DNA of 33,903 bases from Bacteroidales bacterium (GTDB lineage Bacteria; Bacteroidota; Bacteroidia; Bacteroidales; Prolixibacteraceae): contig JAATGF010000102.1 in NCBI GenBank assembly GCA_015654795.1, forward strand, positions 1-33,903. The letters run 5' to 3'. Positions 1 to 9,174 of this stretch are shown here, piece by piece. Below the pieces are notes generated by a model. That model searched no databases. It worked only from the letters and a program-made list of their open reading frames with translations, and was not told the origin of the DNA. The translations under genes were made by a program, and so were the position numbers. The first letter of the stretch is position 1, and each line of letters opens with the position of its first letter.

Positions 1-220
1 TAAAACGATCACCGGAAAAAGGAACCCGATTCTGATATGACGAAGGTATGAAGTTGGTATGAACCAAATATGACGGAAACGGGGCGCCTTAATCGATACG
101 ATAAAGGTACTCAGGATTGGGATAAGAACTATTGAATCAATGTGAGAGAAGGCCAGAGAAGACGGGAGAAATCGAAAGGTTTAACCGAAATAATCAGACA
201 ATTGACGTTTAATGATAAAT
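1..220. other. non-coding segment at left edge, weakly repeat-like
   Basis: I see no convincing reading frame here. The stretch contains small direct repeats (GGTATGAA twice near 46-64, ATATGACG twice near 36-75) and a piece, 'tatgaaccaaatatgac', that resembles the reverse complement of the dispersed repeat near 33800-33830. It is probably degenerate intergenic repeat, perhaps the edge of a larger copy outside the window. Confidence 0.35.
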
Positions 221-221
221 T

Positions 222-256
222 AACAGCCTTCTCTTTTCCTCTAAGAGAAGGTTGTT
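222..256 (+). terminator. Rho-independent terminator-like hairpin upstream of guaB
   Basis: Positions 222-235 and 243-256 form a 14-bp stem with one G-U pair and a 7-nt loop, followed by the T-rich run tgtttgtttc. It fits a terminator for a gene to the left of the window. It could work for either strand, since A-rich sequence lies on the other side. Confidence 0.6.
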
Positions 257-285
257 TGTTTCAATTTACCGGAGAAATGCGATAA

Positions 286-1860
<1,575 letters not shown>

Positions 1861-2004
1861 AAAAAGTGAATTGTAAAAGGATTATCTTTTTCTCAGGAAT
1901 TTAAGGTAAATTTGACGCCTGTGACAACCATGGGACGACATATCGCATCTAACGAGAAAGTTGGTCTGGTAATTGTGTTAGGGGAGAAAACGATTTAATT
2001 TTAA

Positions 2005-2862
2005 ATGAAAAGAGATTTCTATCTTATTATATTGATATTTTGCCTTTTATCTGGATGCTCTTATTTCTCCAAACCATCGCAGGGAGATAGTGTTGTTGCC
2101 AAAGTCGGAGATAAACAGCTGCTTCGGCGCGAACTTGCTGTTGAACTCCGGGGAGGTATAACCAAAGCAGACAGCATAAATCAGGCAAAAGATTACATTC
2201 AGCGTTGGGTCAAACGAGAATTGATGCTCCTAATGGCGGAAGAAAACCTTGCTGCCGATCAAAAAGATGTTCAGCGCGAATTGGACGAATACCGGACTTC
2301 TCTTATTATACATCGGTACCAGCAACAATTGATCAGTCAAAAACTCGACACCGTAATTACTGCTTCTGATATTCGCCGGTTTTATGATTCGCATTCCGAA
2401 CAGTTTATTCTTGAGCAGCATATTGTGAAAGCAATTTATATTGAAGTGCCTAAAAACCTGGCAAAGGTAGATCAGCTTAAAAGATGGATGAGCGCTCTGG
2501 ACGATAAATCGCGCACTGAACTTGAGAAATACAGTTTCCAGTACGCCACAAAGTTTGACTATTTCAATGAACATTGGATTGATTTCAGCCAGATAAGATC
2601 CAGAATGCCAGCAAGTATAACAAATTCTGATGCTGCACTTAAACGAAATGGCTTTATCGAAACTTATGAAGGCAACAAATATTATCTTGCAACCATTAAA
2701 GATCACAGGTTGAAAGGTGAAAAAGCGCCGTTCGAATTTGTAAAAGACGGTATCGCCAATTTAATCCTGAACAATAGAAAGATGGAGTTAATTGAAGAAC
2801 TTCAAAAGAATATTTACCAAAAAGGGGAAAAAGAGAATCTATTTAAAATTTCAGACCGATAA
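2005..2862 (+). CDS. SurA-like peptidyl-prolyl isomerase/chaperone lipoprotein
   Basis: The 285-residue protein opens with a lipoprotein signal (MKRDFYLIILIFCLLSGC) whose lipobox LLSGC predicts acylation of Cys18. The next part resembles the N-terminal chaperone region of SurA/PrsA proteins: VVAKVGDKQLLRRELA, then long helices to about residue 120. The central segment (about 125-250) sits where a parvulin domain would be but lacks a clear catalytic signature, so isomerase activity is doubtful. It lies 14 bp before the second SurA-like gene and probably shares its transcript. In Bacteroidota such genes commonly come in groups beside guaB and ostA. The likely role is periplasmic folding or delivery of outer-membrane proteins. 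Confidence 0.75.
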   Translation: MKRDFYLIILIFCLLSGCSYFSKPSQGDSVVAKVGDKQLLRRELAVELRGGITKADSINQAKDYIQRWVKRELMLLMAEENLAADQKDVQRELDEYRTSLIIHRYQQQLISQKLDTVITASDIRRFYDSHSEQFILEQHIVKAIYIEVPKNLAKVDQLKRWMSALDDKSRTELEKYSFQYATKFDYFNEHWIDFSQIRSRMPASITNSDAALKRNGFIETYEGNKYYLATIKDHRLKGEKAPFEFVKDGIANLILNNRKMELIEELQKNIYQKGEKENLFKISDR

Positions 2863-2876
2863 TATAGATATAAGAC

Positions 2877-4232
2877 ATGTTCAAAAACGTAATCAAAAGT
2901 GTCCTTGTGCTGGGGACTATCATTTCTGCACAACAGATCTCAAATGCTCAGGATAAGGTCATTGATCAGATTGTGGCGGTTGTTGGAAGCAACCCAATCC
3001 TCAAATCGGATATCGAAACGGGGGTCATTTCGAACTTAGCTTCGGGAATAAACATCCCGGGTGACGCGAAATGTGTAGTACTTGAGCAATTACTCGAACA
3101 AAAACTGCTTCTGGCTGAAGCAGATCTTGACACATTGATTATTGTAACCGACAATCAAATCAATCAGCAAATGGATCGGCGGATGAATTATTTCATCGAA
3201 AACATCGGTTCTGAAAAAGAAGTTGAAAAGTATTTCAATAAGCCGATCAATCAACTCAAAGCCGAAATGAGCGAAACAATCAAAGAGTCGTTGAAAACAG
3301 AACAGATGCAAACCAAGATCGTTTCGAAAGTTACAGCAACTCCTTCTGAAGTGAGACTATTCTTCAGACAATTACCATCAAAAGATATTCCTGAAATCCC
3401 CTCACAAATGGAATATGCTCAAATCACAGTACTTCCGGCCATTACAGAAAAGGAAGATCTTGAAGTAAAAGCTAAACTGCGCGATTTCAAGAGACGCGTT
3501 GAAAACGGCGATAATTTTGCGACACTTGCTATTATGTACTCCGAAGATCCCGGATCGGCCAGAAATGGCGGTGAAATGGACTATGTGGGAAGAGCAATGC
3601 TCGATCCGGCTTTTGCCACCGAAGCGTTTAACCTCAAGCCTAATCAGGTTTCGAAAGTGGTGAAAAGTGAATATGGGTATCATATTATCCAGCTAATCGA
3701 TCGTAAAGGGCAAAAAATCAAATGTCGCCATATTCTGCTCATGCCTAAGGTTGACCCAAAAGAACTTGAACTGGCAAAAAACCGGATTGACAGTATCGCT
3801 GATTTTGTCCGTAAAGGGAAGATGACATGGGAACAAGCCTCTTTTCTCTATTCATCAGACAAAAACACACGAAATAATGGTGGATTGGTGACATCGCAGC
3901 ATAGTGGTTCATCAAAATTTGCAATCTCAGAACTCGATCCCGACGTGAGCAAAGTGATCACCACAATGAATATCGGCGAAACCTCCAGTCCGTTTGTAAC
4001 TGTTGATGACAAGCAAAGGCAAGTTTATAAAGTCATCAAGCTGATTAATAAAACAGCGGCGCATAAGGCCAATCTTCAGGAGGATTATCAAAGTCTGAGT
4101 GAAATGTTTCTTGCAAAGAAAAAAGAAGACGTTTATCGGGCATGGATCGCCAAACAGCAGGCAAAGACGTATATCCATATTGATGACACATTTGCCAATT
4201 GTAACTTTAAACTGAAATCGTGGAAAAAATAA
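2877..4232 (+). CDS. surA: periplasmic peptidyl-prolyl isomerase, SurA family
   Basis: The 451-residue protein has a cleavable signal peptide (MFKNVIKSVLVLGTIISAQQ, cleavage after NAQ near residue 25). The SurA N-domain follows (VIDQIVAVVGSNPILKSDIE) with a helical chaperone part to about residue 155. Two parvulin-type domains come next, at about 175-280 (ATLAIMYSEDPGSARNGGEM and YGYHIIQLIDRKGQKIKCRH) and about 280-385. The first keeps the classic SxDPGSxxxGG and GYHII motifs; the second is more degenerate (SSDKNTRNNGG). SurA escorts nascent beta-barrel proteins to the BAM complex. The gene follows the related lipoprotein gene by 14 bp and is closed by a strong terminator at 4335. Confidence 0.88.
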   Translation: MFKNVIKSVLVLGTIISAQQISNAQDKVIDQIVAVVGSNPILKSDIETGVISNLASGINIPGDAKCVVLEQLLEQKLLLAEADLDTLIIVTDNQINQQMDRRMNYFIENIGSEKEVEKYFNKPINQLKAEMSETIKESLKTEQMQTKIVSKVTATPSEVRLFFRQLPSKDIPEIPSQMEYAQITVLPAITEKEDLEVKAKLRDFKRRVENGDNFATLAIMYSEDPGSARNGGEMDYVGRAMLDPAFATEAFNLKPNQVSKVVKSEYGYHIIQLIDRKGQKIKCRHILLMPKVDPKELELAKNRIDSIADFVRKGKMTWEQASFLYSSDKNTRNNGGLVTSQHSGSSKFAISELDPDVSKVITTMNIGETSSPFVTVDDKQRQVYKVIKLINKTAAHKANLQEDYQSLSEMFLAKKKEDVYRAWIAKQQAKTYIHIDDTFANCNFKLKSWKK

Positions 4233-4334
4233 AACATTTTGAATCTAAGAAATAACTTATCCGAACCTTTTAAAGGTTCTGTTATAAATACGACTTTCAC
4301 CTCTGATTTGCCACAGAGGTTATTCAAATCAAAC

Positions 4335-4378
4335 CCGATCTTGTCGCACCTGTGCGTGACGAGATCGGACTTTTTTCT
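4335..4378 (+). terminator. Rho-independent terminator after surA
   Basis: CCGATCT (4335-4341) pairs with AGATCGG (4362-4368), and an inner GTC-GCAC/GTGC-GAC helix extends the stem. The run acttttttcttt follows directly. It separates the guaB/surA group from the OstA-like gene. Two smaller palindromes lie just upstream: GAACCTTTTAAAGGTTC near 4263-4279, and a CCTCTG/CAGAGG hairpin near 4301-4319. Confidence 0.8.
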
Positions 4379-4424
4379 TTACAAAAATCCTAAAAGGGTT
4401 TCTTGAACTATATCACTCAGTAGT

Positions 4425-6032
4425 ATGAGCCATTCAAAAAAATCGTCCCTGCTCCCTTTACTCTTTCTTGTTGCGATTGTTTCAGTCTTTATTCAGGCAG
4501 CAATTCAACCACAAGATAAAAAAAAGAAGCAACGCATTGATATTGACAATGCTGATTTAATTGTACACGATGAAAAAATAATAGCCAACGCTGATCGGTT
4601 ACTTGGAAATGTAAGTTTCAGACGTGACGGCGCTTTAATGTTTTGTGACAGTGCCTATTCATATACCGACAGTAAAAAATTCGACACTTTTGGACATGTC
4701 CATATTATACAGGGCGACACCCTGCACTTGTATGGTGATAAAATGTTTTATGATGGGGATACAAAATTAGCCCGGTTTATCAGCAATGTGAAACTGGTTG
4801 ACAAATCAATCATTCTTACGACAGAAGCACTTGAATTTGACCTCAATACAAATATCGGTTACTATAACAACGGAGGAAAAATTGTAGATACAGCAAACGT
4901 TTTGACGAGCATAATTGGCAGGTATTATTCGAATGATAACATGTTATTCTTCAAAGATTCTGTGGTACTTACCAACAAAGATTTCGTTTTACGCGCCGAC
5001 ACGTTGAAATACAACAGCAAAACTGAAAGAGCATTCATTGTTGGACCGACAACAATCACAGGTACTGATAAAGGTGGTGTTCTCTATTCCGAAAATGGCT
5101 GGTACGATACAAAAATGAATGTTGCAGAACTTTACAGATCGTCGAAGATCACCAATAAATCGCAGGTACTTGAAGCAGATACCCTTTTTTACGACAGGGC
5201 AAGTGGAAATGGCCGCGGGAAACACAGTGTAACGCTTACCGACACCGCGAACAAAGTAGTTATTAAAGGCAAAATTGGCGTCTACAATGAGAATACAAAA
5301 ATAGCTTTTGTAACCGATTCGGCCATGTTTATTCAATACGGGAAGACAGATACGATGTATATGCATGCCGATACGCTTCGGACCAAACCCGACACGTCAG
5401 ACATCAATCGAAAAGATGATAAATATTTCATGGCCTATAGAAAAGTCAGGTTTCACAAGCCCGATTTACAAGGACAATGTGATTCGCTTGGATACCGAAT
5501 GAAAGATTCAACCCTGCTGATGTTCTACGATCCAATTCTTTGGTCTCAGGAAAATCAGATGACAGCCGAGAAAATTCAGTATGTCGCCAAAAATCCTGAT
5601 CCCGATATTGCACGTCTCGATAACAATGCTTTCATGATAATGGTGGAGGACTCGGTGAAATTCAATCAGATTTCGGGGAAGAGCATTATTGGTCAGATTT
5701 TTGACAGCAAGCTTCGGATTGCTGATGTGAACGGAAATGCACAAACGCTCTACTACCTAAAAGACAAGAACAAATACTCGGGTATGAATCGTTTGCTTAG
5801 CAGCAAAATCAAACTTCACCTAACTGAAAATAAGATTGACAGTATCAGGTTTTATCCCAAGCCTGAAGGAAAAACAATTCCCATAAAAGAACTCACACCC
5901 GAAGACACCAAATTAGACGGATTTAGCTGGAGGGAAAGTGAAAGGCCAATCAACCGATACGACCTTTATCCAATTGATGAAAAACGCAAAAAAAATGCAG
6001 GCCCACAAAAGAAACCTGCATCTGTTAAATAA
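4425..6032 (+). CDS. OstA-like (LptA/LptD-type) envelope protein
   Basis: The 535-residue protein begins with a signal sequence or membrane anchor (SLLPLLFLVAIVSVFIQAAI). It continues with OstA-type repeats in which short beta-strands recur: IDIDNADLIVHDEKIIANAD, LMFCDSAYSY, LHLYGDKMFYDGDTKLARF. LptA/OstA domains form beta-jellyroll bridges carrying lipopolysaccharide from inner to outer membrane. This length and N-terminal OstA-like domain match the Bacteroidota form usually found between surA-type genes and mutL. The C-terminus is Lys-rich and carries a TGCAGG/CCTGCA inverted repeat at DNA level. Whether it replaces LptA or does another envelope job cannot be read from sequence. Confidence 0.8.
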   Translation: MSHSKKSSLLPLLFLVAIVSVFIQAAIQPQDKKKKQRIDIDNADLIVHDEKIIANADRLLGNVSFRRDGALMFCDSAYSYTDSKKFDTFGHVHIIQGDTLHLYGDKMFYDGDTKLARFISNVKLVDKSIILTTEALEFDLNTNIGYYNNGGKIVDTANVLTSIIGRYYSNDNMLFFKDSVVLTNKDFVLRADTLKYNSKTERAFIVGPTTITGTDKGGVLYSENGWYDTKMNVAELYRSSKITNKSQVLEADTLFYDRASGNGRGKHSVTLTDTANKVVIKGKIGVYNENTKIAFVTDSAMFIQYGKTDTMYMHADTLRTKPDTSDINRKDDKYFMAYRKVRFHKPDLQGQCDSLGYRMKDSTLLMFYDPILWSQENQMTAEKIQYVAKNPDPDIARLDNNAFMIMVEDSVKFNQISGKSIIGQIFDSKLRIADVNGNAQTLYYLKDKNKYSGMNRLLSSKIKLHLTENKIDSIRFYPKPEGKTIPIKELTPEDTKLDGFSWRESERPINRYDLYPIDEKRKKNAGPQKKPASVK

Positions 6033-6200
6033 GGTTCTATAGCAAACCTGTATAAATCAAATTGAGATGGCAGACCAGAAGATTAAGCAAGATAATATAA
6101 GTGCGGACACACTTTCAAATTCAACGATTATCCTTTAACCAATTCAACAGGGCGTTACTCAACTTTTGACATTACCACACAAAGCGCCGTTTACCTCTAA

Positions 6201-6422
6201 TTAATATTCATCTTCGTTGAAAAAGAAATCATCCTTGCTGGGATAATCGGGCCAAATGTCCTCAATCGATTCATAAATCTCGCCTTCATCTTCCATCTCC
6301 TGAAGATTCTCAATTACTTCGAGCGGCGCTCCTGATCGAATGGCAAAATCGATCAATTCATCTTTCGTTGCAGGCCAAGGTGCATCTTCGAGTTTTGAAG
6401 CCAATTCTAATGTCCAGTACAT
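6201..6422 (-). CDS. DUF2795 family small acidic protein
   Basis: The 73-residue protein (MYWTLELASKLEDAPWPATK) resembles DUF2795 proteins: an N-terminal LASKLEDAPWPATKDELIDF helix pair, the APLEVIENLQEM helix, and a strongly acidic tail ending DDFFFNEDEY. The fold is thought to be small and helical; the function is unknown. The gene begins 85 bp after the adenosyltransferase gene on the same strand and may be its distal partner, though a weak hairpin lies between. The ATG at 6422 is the only sensible start. Confidence 0.8.
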   Translation of the reverse strand: MYWTLELASKLEDAPWPATKDELIDFAIRSGAPLEVIENLQEMEDEGEIYESIEDIWPDYPSKDDFFFNEDEY

Positions 6423-6481
6423 ATTATTTCTTTGATATTAATTATTTTTGCTCAGAGCGCGATTTTAATACTTATTTTTCA

Positions 6482-6508
6482 GAAATAAAAGTCCAAACTG
6501 ACTTTTTT
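6482..6508 (-). terminator. weak terminator after the adenosyltransferase gene
   Basis: On the minus strand AAAGTC and GACTTT (about 6488-6505) can pair around a 6-nt loop, followed by TTATTTC. The stem is short and A/T-rich, so this is only a possible terminator between the pduO-type gene and the DUF2795 gene. Confidence 0.3.
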
Positions 6509-7053
6509 TATGATTTCCATGGAATTTCTTCAATCCCATTATCAATAGCCACTTTCCTCGACAATACATACAAGTAATCCGACAAACGATTAAGGTACTT
6601 CAGCACCTCCGGAGGAACGTGAGTATCAGCCGAAAGCTGATAAGCCCTGCGTTCGGCACGTCGGCAAACTGTCCGGGCCAGATGGCAATACGACACTGCA
6701 TTATTTCCACCTGGAAGCAGAAAACTGGTCAATGGTGGTAAACTGTCAAGTATCTGATCCATTCTTTGTTCGAGGAGCGAAATATCTTCCGCACAACAAG
6801 TTAATTGAGCTGAGCTTTCAACTTTCGCAGTATCGGTCGCCAGAAGAGCACCGATAACAAACAATTTGTTTTGGATTTCAATCAAATCATGAATATCAGC
6901 CGGTTTAATTTCCTGCGAACGAATCAGTCCAATCCATGAATTTAATTCATCAACAGTTCCATAAGCCTCGAGCCGTAAATCATATTTCTTAACTCGGGTG
7001 CCACCGATCAATCCGGTCGTGCCATCATCACCTGTTCGGGTATAAACTCGCAT
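6508..7053 (-). CDS. pduO: PduO-type cob(I)alamin adenosyltransferase
   Basis: This enzyme transfers the adenosyl group of ATP to cob(I)alamin to make coenzyme B12, which methylmalonyl-CoA mutase and similar enzymes need. The N-terminal ATP-binding motif VYTRTGDDGTTGLIGGTR is present, as are VDELNSWIGL and the C-terminal helix signature CRRAERRAY. At 181 residues it has the family's normal length. I chose the ATG at 7053; an in-frame TTG two codons upstream (7059) is less likely. The gene starts 17 bp after the ABC ATPase stop and probably shares its transcript. A gene of the unrelated CobO/BtuR type survives only as a fragment at 20090-20215, so this may be the working adenosyltransferase. 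Confidence 0.93.
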   Translation of the reverse strand: MRVYTRTGDDGTTGLIGGTRVKKYDLRLEAYGTVDELNSWIGLIRSQEIKPADIHDLIEIQNKLFVIGALLATDTAKVESSAQLTCCAEDISLLEQRMDQILDSLPPLTSFLLPGGNNAVSYCHLARTVCRRAERRAYQLSADTHVPPEVLKYLNRLSDYLYVLSRKVAIDNGIEEIPWKS

Positions 7054-7070
7054 TATCAAAAAATTATAGA

Positions 7071-7769
7071 TTAATAAATTGGTTTTTCATTTTTATGGTC
7101 TGATTCAACCTGTCCATCCTTGAGTTTAATTATTCGATGCGCATGTAAAGCAATCTCCTCTTCATGAGTAACCAGAATAATCGTATTACCTGCCGCATGA
7201 ATAGCAGCAAAAAGTTTCATAATCTCTTCTGAAGTTTTCGAATCAAGATTACCGGTTGGCTCATCCGCTAAAAGAATCGAAGGAGTATTGATAAGCGCAC
7301 GCGCAACTGCAACACGCTGACGTTGACCACCTGACATTTCGTTTGGGCGGTGTTCCATCCTGTCCGTTAATCCCACACTGCTTAATTTCTCAGTCGCAAG
7401 TTCTATTCTTTTTTCCTTGCGGACTCCCGCATAAATCAACGGAAGCATCACATTTTCGAGCGCAGTATAACGAGGTAAAAGATTGAATGTCTGAAAGACA
7501 AATCCAATCTCCGTATTCCTGATTTCAGCAAGCCGATCATCATCGAGACTGCTTACATCCTTATTGTTGAGGTGGTAATTCCCTGAAGTAGGCGTATCAA
7601 GACAGCCAATAATATTCATCAGCGTTGATTTTCCCGAACCGGATGCACCCATAATTGCAACATACTCACCCTTATAAATATCGAGCGAGACCGAACGCAA
7701 TGCCAAAACGGCCTGAGTTCCCACCTGATAATTTTTGACAATATCCTGCAGTATGATTAATTTTTCCAT
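7071..7769 (-). CDS. ABC transporter ATP-binding protein (LolD/MacB type)
   Basis: The 232-residue nucleotide-binding domain is complete: Walker [13 protein letters not shown]-loop [17 protein letters not shown], signature [15 protein letters not shown], Walker [13 protein letters not shown], and H-loop ILVTHEEE. The [11 protein letters not shown] and [12 protein letters not shown] segments place it with LolD/MacB/FtsE-like ATPases, which drive lipoprotein release, efflux or cell-division permeases. No permease gene lies next to it, so the partner must be elsewhere. I prefer the second Met (7769, MEKLIIL) because a -7 element at 7789-7796 puts the transcript start near 7783. The upstream Met at 7778 would leave almost no leader. 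Confidence 0.88.
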   Translation of the reverse strand: MEKLIILQDIVKNYQVGTQAVLALRSVSLDIYKGEYVAIMGASGSGKSTLMNIIGCLDTPTSGNYHLNNKDVSSLDDDRLAEIRNTEIGFVFQTFNLLPRYTALENVMLPLIYAGVRKEKRIELATEKLSSVGLTDRMEHRPNEMSGGQRQRVAVARALINTPSILLADEPTGNLDSKTSEEIMKLFAAIHAAGNTIILVTHEEEIALHAHRIIKLKDGQVESDHKNEKPIY

Positions 7770-7788
7770 CCCTTCCATTTTTCAATTA

Positions 7789-7796
7789 CAAACTTA
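7789..7796 (-). promoter_or_regulatory. -7 promoter element for the ABC ATPase / adenosyltransferase genes
   Basis: The minus strand reads TAAGTTTG here, an exact TAnnTTTG match. A TTGAC lies about 26 bp upstream, longer than the usual 19-21 bp, so the distal element is uncertain. Predicted transcript start is near 7783. Confidence 0.5.
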
Positions 7797-7845
7797 CATA
7801 AATTGATTCTGAAAATCACTGTCAATTAAAAATATAGGTGATGGT

Positions 7846-7980
7846 TTAGCTATCGACATTTTCGGGCTTGTTCAGCAGTATTTTAATCACCTCTTTCAAC
7901 ACCTGATCGTAAAGATAAGAATAGAAATGGCTAAAAAACACCCTTGTAAATAATTTCAAAAAATAAATGCCACGTTTCAT
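7846..7980 (-). CDS. candidate 44-residue basic small protein
   Basis: An open frame from ATG (7980) to TAA (7846) encodes 44 residues beginning MKRGIYFLKLFTRVFFSHFY and ending NKPENVDS. The first half is rich in aromatics and Arg/Lys; the second half (VLKEVIKILL) looks like an amphipathic helix. A purine-rich AAAGAAAGAAG tract precedes the ATG. It lies in a 550-bp gap upstream of the ABC ATPase in the same direction. No family is recognised and coding status is unproven. It may be a small membrane-associated protein or chance. Confidence 0.35.
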   Translation of the reverse strand: MKRGIYFLKLFTRVFFSHFYSYLYDQVLKEVIKILLNKPENVDS

Positions 7981-8090
7981 TTTCTTCTTTCTTTAGCAAT
8001 ACAAGGACCGTGTCTGAATGTGACCTTTGTAATTGGAAACTATGAGATTGGTCATTCTATTTAAGTAGTGCGAATCAATAGATGTCTTAT

Positions 8091-8290
8091 TTTGCCAATG
8101 CAGGATTTATGGACTCCCGAAGCACAATGCATTAGCCCGGATGGATTTGCTCCATATTTTCTTCGTATTTGTTCTATGTTTGGTTCTTGTTTGGGCCATA
8201 CTTCGTTTATCAAAGATTCTTTGCAAAATAAGTAATTGAGAATTGGAATCTGATTCGCCCTTTCTCCCCTTCGCCTTATCTCCTTATCTT
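8091..8290 (+). repeat. dispersed degenerate repeat, copy 1
   Basis: This stretch starts with ttttgccaat and aligns over roughly 200 bp with 33541-33760, including near-identical blocks such as gtttggttcttgtttgg, cctcgtttat-like ctcgtttat/ttcgtttat and aaagaytctttgcaaaa. Both copies end in a pyrimidine-rich tail (ccctttctccccttcgcctt). There is no frame conservation, so it is not coding. Nothing else is visible between 7981 and 8321. Confidence 0.75.
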
Positions 8291-8321
8291 TATTTTACTC
8301 CCGGCACTTATAATAAATGAA

Positions 8322-9083
8322 TCAGAATCTTTGAATAAAATTCTCTTTCTGCAATCCTTGACGAAATAGAGCAATTCCAATCTCAAAAAGATCAAGCGAA
8401 ACACGCACACTTTCACTGGTAATCATCTCCTGCCAGATTGCTTCCATCTCTTTCGATTCATGTATTCCACGAATGATCAAAACATCATCATCACCATGCA
8501 ACTTAAGATATTGCAGAACAACGTTTTGCGATACTGCAGGATTACCCGGGTAATTGATCAATATAAATTCGGATTTAACTGACGGTGCTGTATTTTCATT
8601 AAAAAACCGAACATTTGAGATAGCTAAACCGTTGAGCAATTCTTTACTGGCAAACTCGTAGATAGGATCATTGATATATTGATAAACAATACCATCCTTA
8701 CAAGCCATTGCGATAAGTGCGAGATTAGCCCCAAAGGTCGTACCATAACTGACGACCGACGACGGTTTAAATTCGCGTATAAGCCGAAACGTGACCTTGC
8801 CATACCGGCGCGGCAATTCTACTTTTCGGTAAAGTCGGCGCGGATTCGAAGGAGCTAAATTAAACTCATGATAAACTGCTGACAATGATGGTTCAGAAAA
8901 ATTGTGTAACGAATTCAGGACATCATTCTTCAGACTTTTAAAAATTTTATATTCGCGAAGCCTGGTTTTATTCTCTATAACCTCCGAGATCAGATGAAAC
9001 AAAAACGGGGAGTGAATGCCATGTCCGCGACGATGACGCGCTTTTTTCAAATAGACGATCCGGCTAATAGTTCGATACTTCAT
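8322..9083 (-). CDS. class I SAM-dependent methyltransferase-like protein
   Basis: The 253-residue protein starts with the Bacteroidota-typical segment ARHRRGHGIHSPFLFHLI. Its Rossmann-like core follows, VVSYGTTFGANLALIAMACK (about residues 115-134), where O-methyltransferases have their SAM-binding glycine loop. The later acidic strand and DGxH-type motif seen in related enzymes are replaced by FILINYPGN. It may therefore be a divergent or catalytically impaired member. The tail VSLDLFEIGIALFRQGLQKE fits the terminal strands of the fold. It lies divergent to recG, 91 bp apart. Substrate is unknown. Confidence 0.65.
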   Translation of the reverse strand: MKYRTISRIVYLKKARHRRGHGIHSPFLFHLISEVIENKTRLREYKIFKSLKNDVLNSLHNFSEPSLSAVYHEFNLAPSNPRRLYRKVELPRRYGKVTFRLIREFKPSSVVSYGTTFGANLALIAMACKDGIVYQYINDPIYEFASKELLNGLAISNVRFFNENTAPSVKSEFILINYPGNPAVSQNVVLQYLKLHGDDDVLIIRGIHESKEMEAIWQEMITSESVRVSLDLFEIGIALFRQGLQKENFIQRF

Positions 9084-9102
9084 TTTTAATGGTTTGTCGC
9101 GG

Positions 9103-9110
9103 CAAAACTA
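9103..9110 (-). promoter_or_regulatory. -7 element for the methyltransferase-like gene
   Basis: The minus strand reads TAGTTTTG, an exact TAnnTTTG match, 19 bp before the ATG at 9083. No good distal element is seen at the right spacing. Confidence 0.4.
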
Positions 9111-9139
9111 ATAAAGAATCGCGAAACATAAATTAAGAG

Positions 9140-9170
9140 TTTGCAAAAACGCTTTTTTCATGTAAGTTTG
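9140..9170 (+). promoter_or_regulatory. consensus Bacteroidota promoter of recG
   Basis: TTTG at 9140-9143, a 19-bp spacer and TAAGTTTG at 9163-9170 match the Bacteroidota housekeeping promoter in both elements. The ATG of recG is at 9175, only 4 nt after the -7 element, so the transcript probably starts at or within a base or two of the start codon. Confidence 0.75.
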
Positions 9171-9174
9171 CTTT

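Noticed and set aside
6067-6138. 23-codon frame just after the OstA-like gene (MADQKIKQDNISADTLSNST).
   Set aside because: Too short to judge, no ribosome site or family resemblance; could be chance or a gene remnant.
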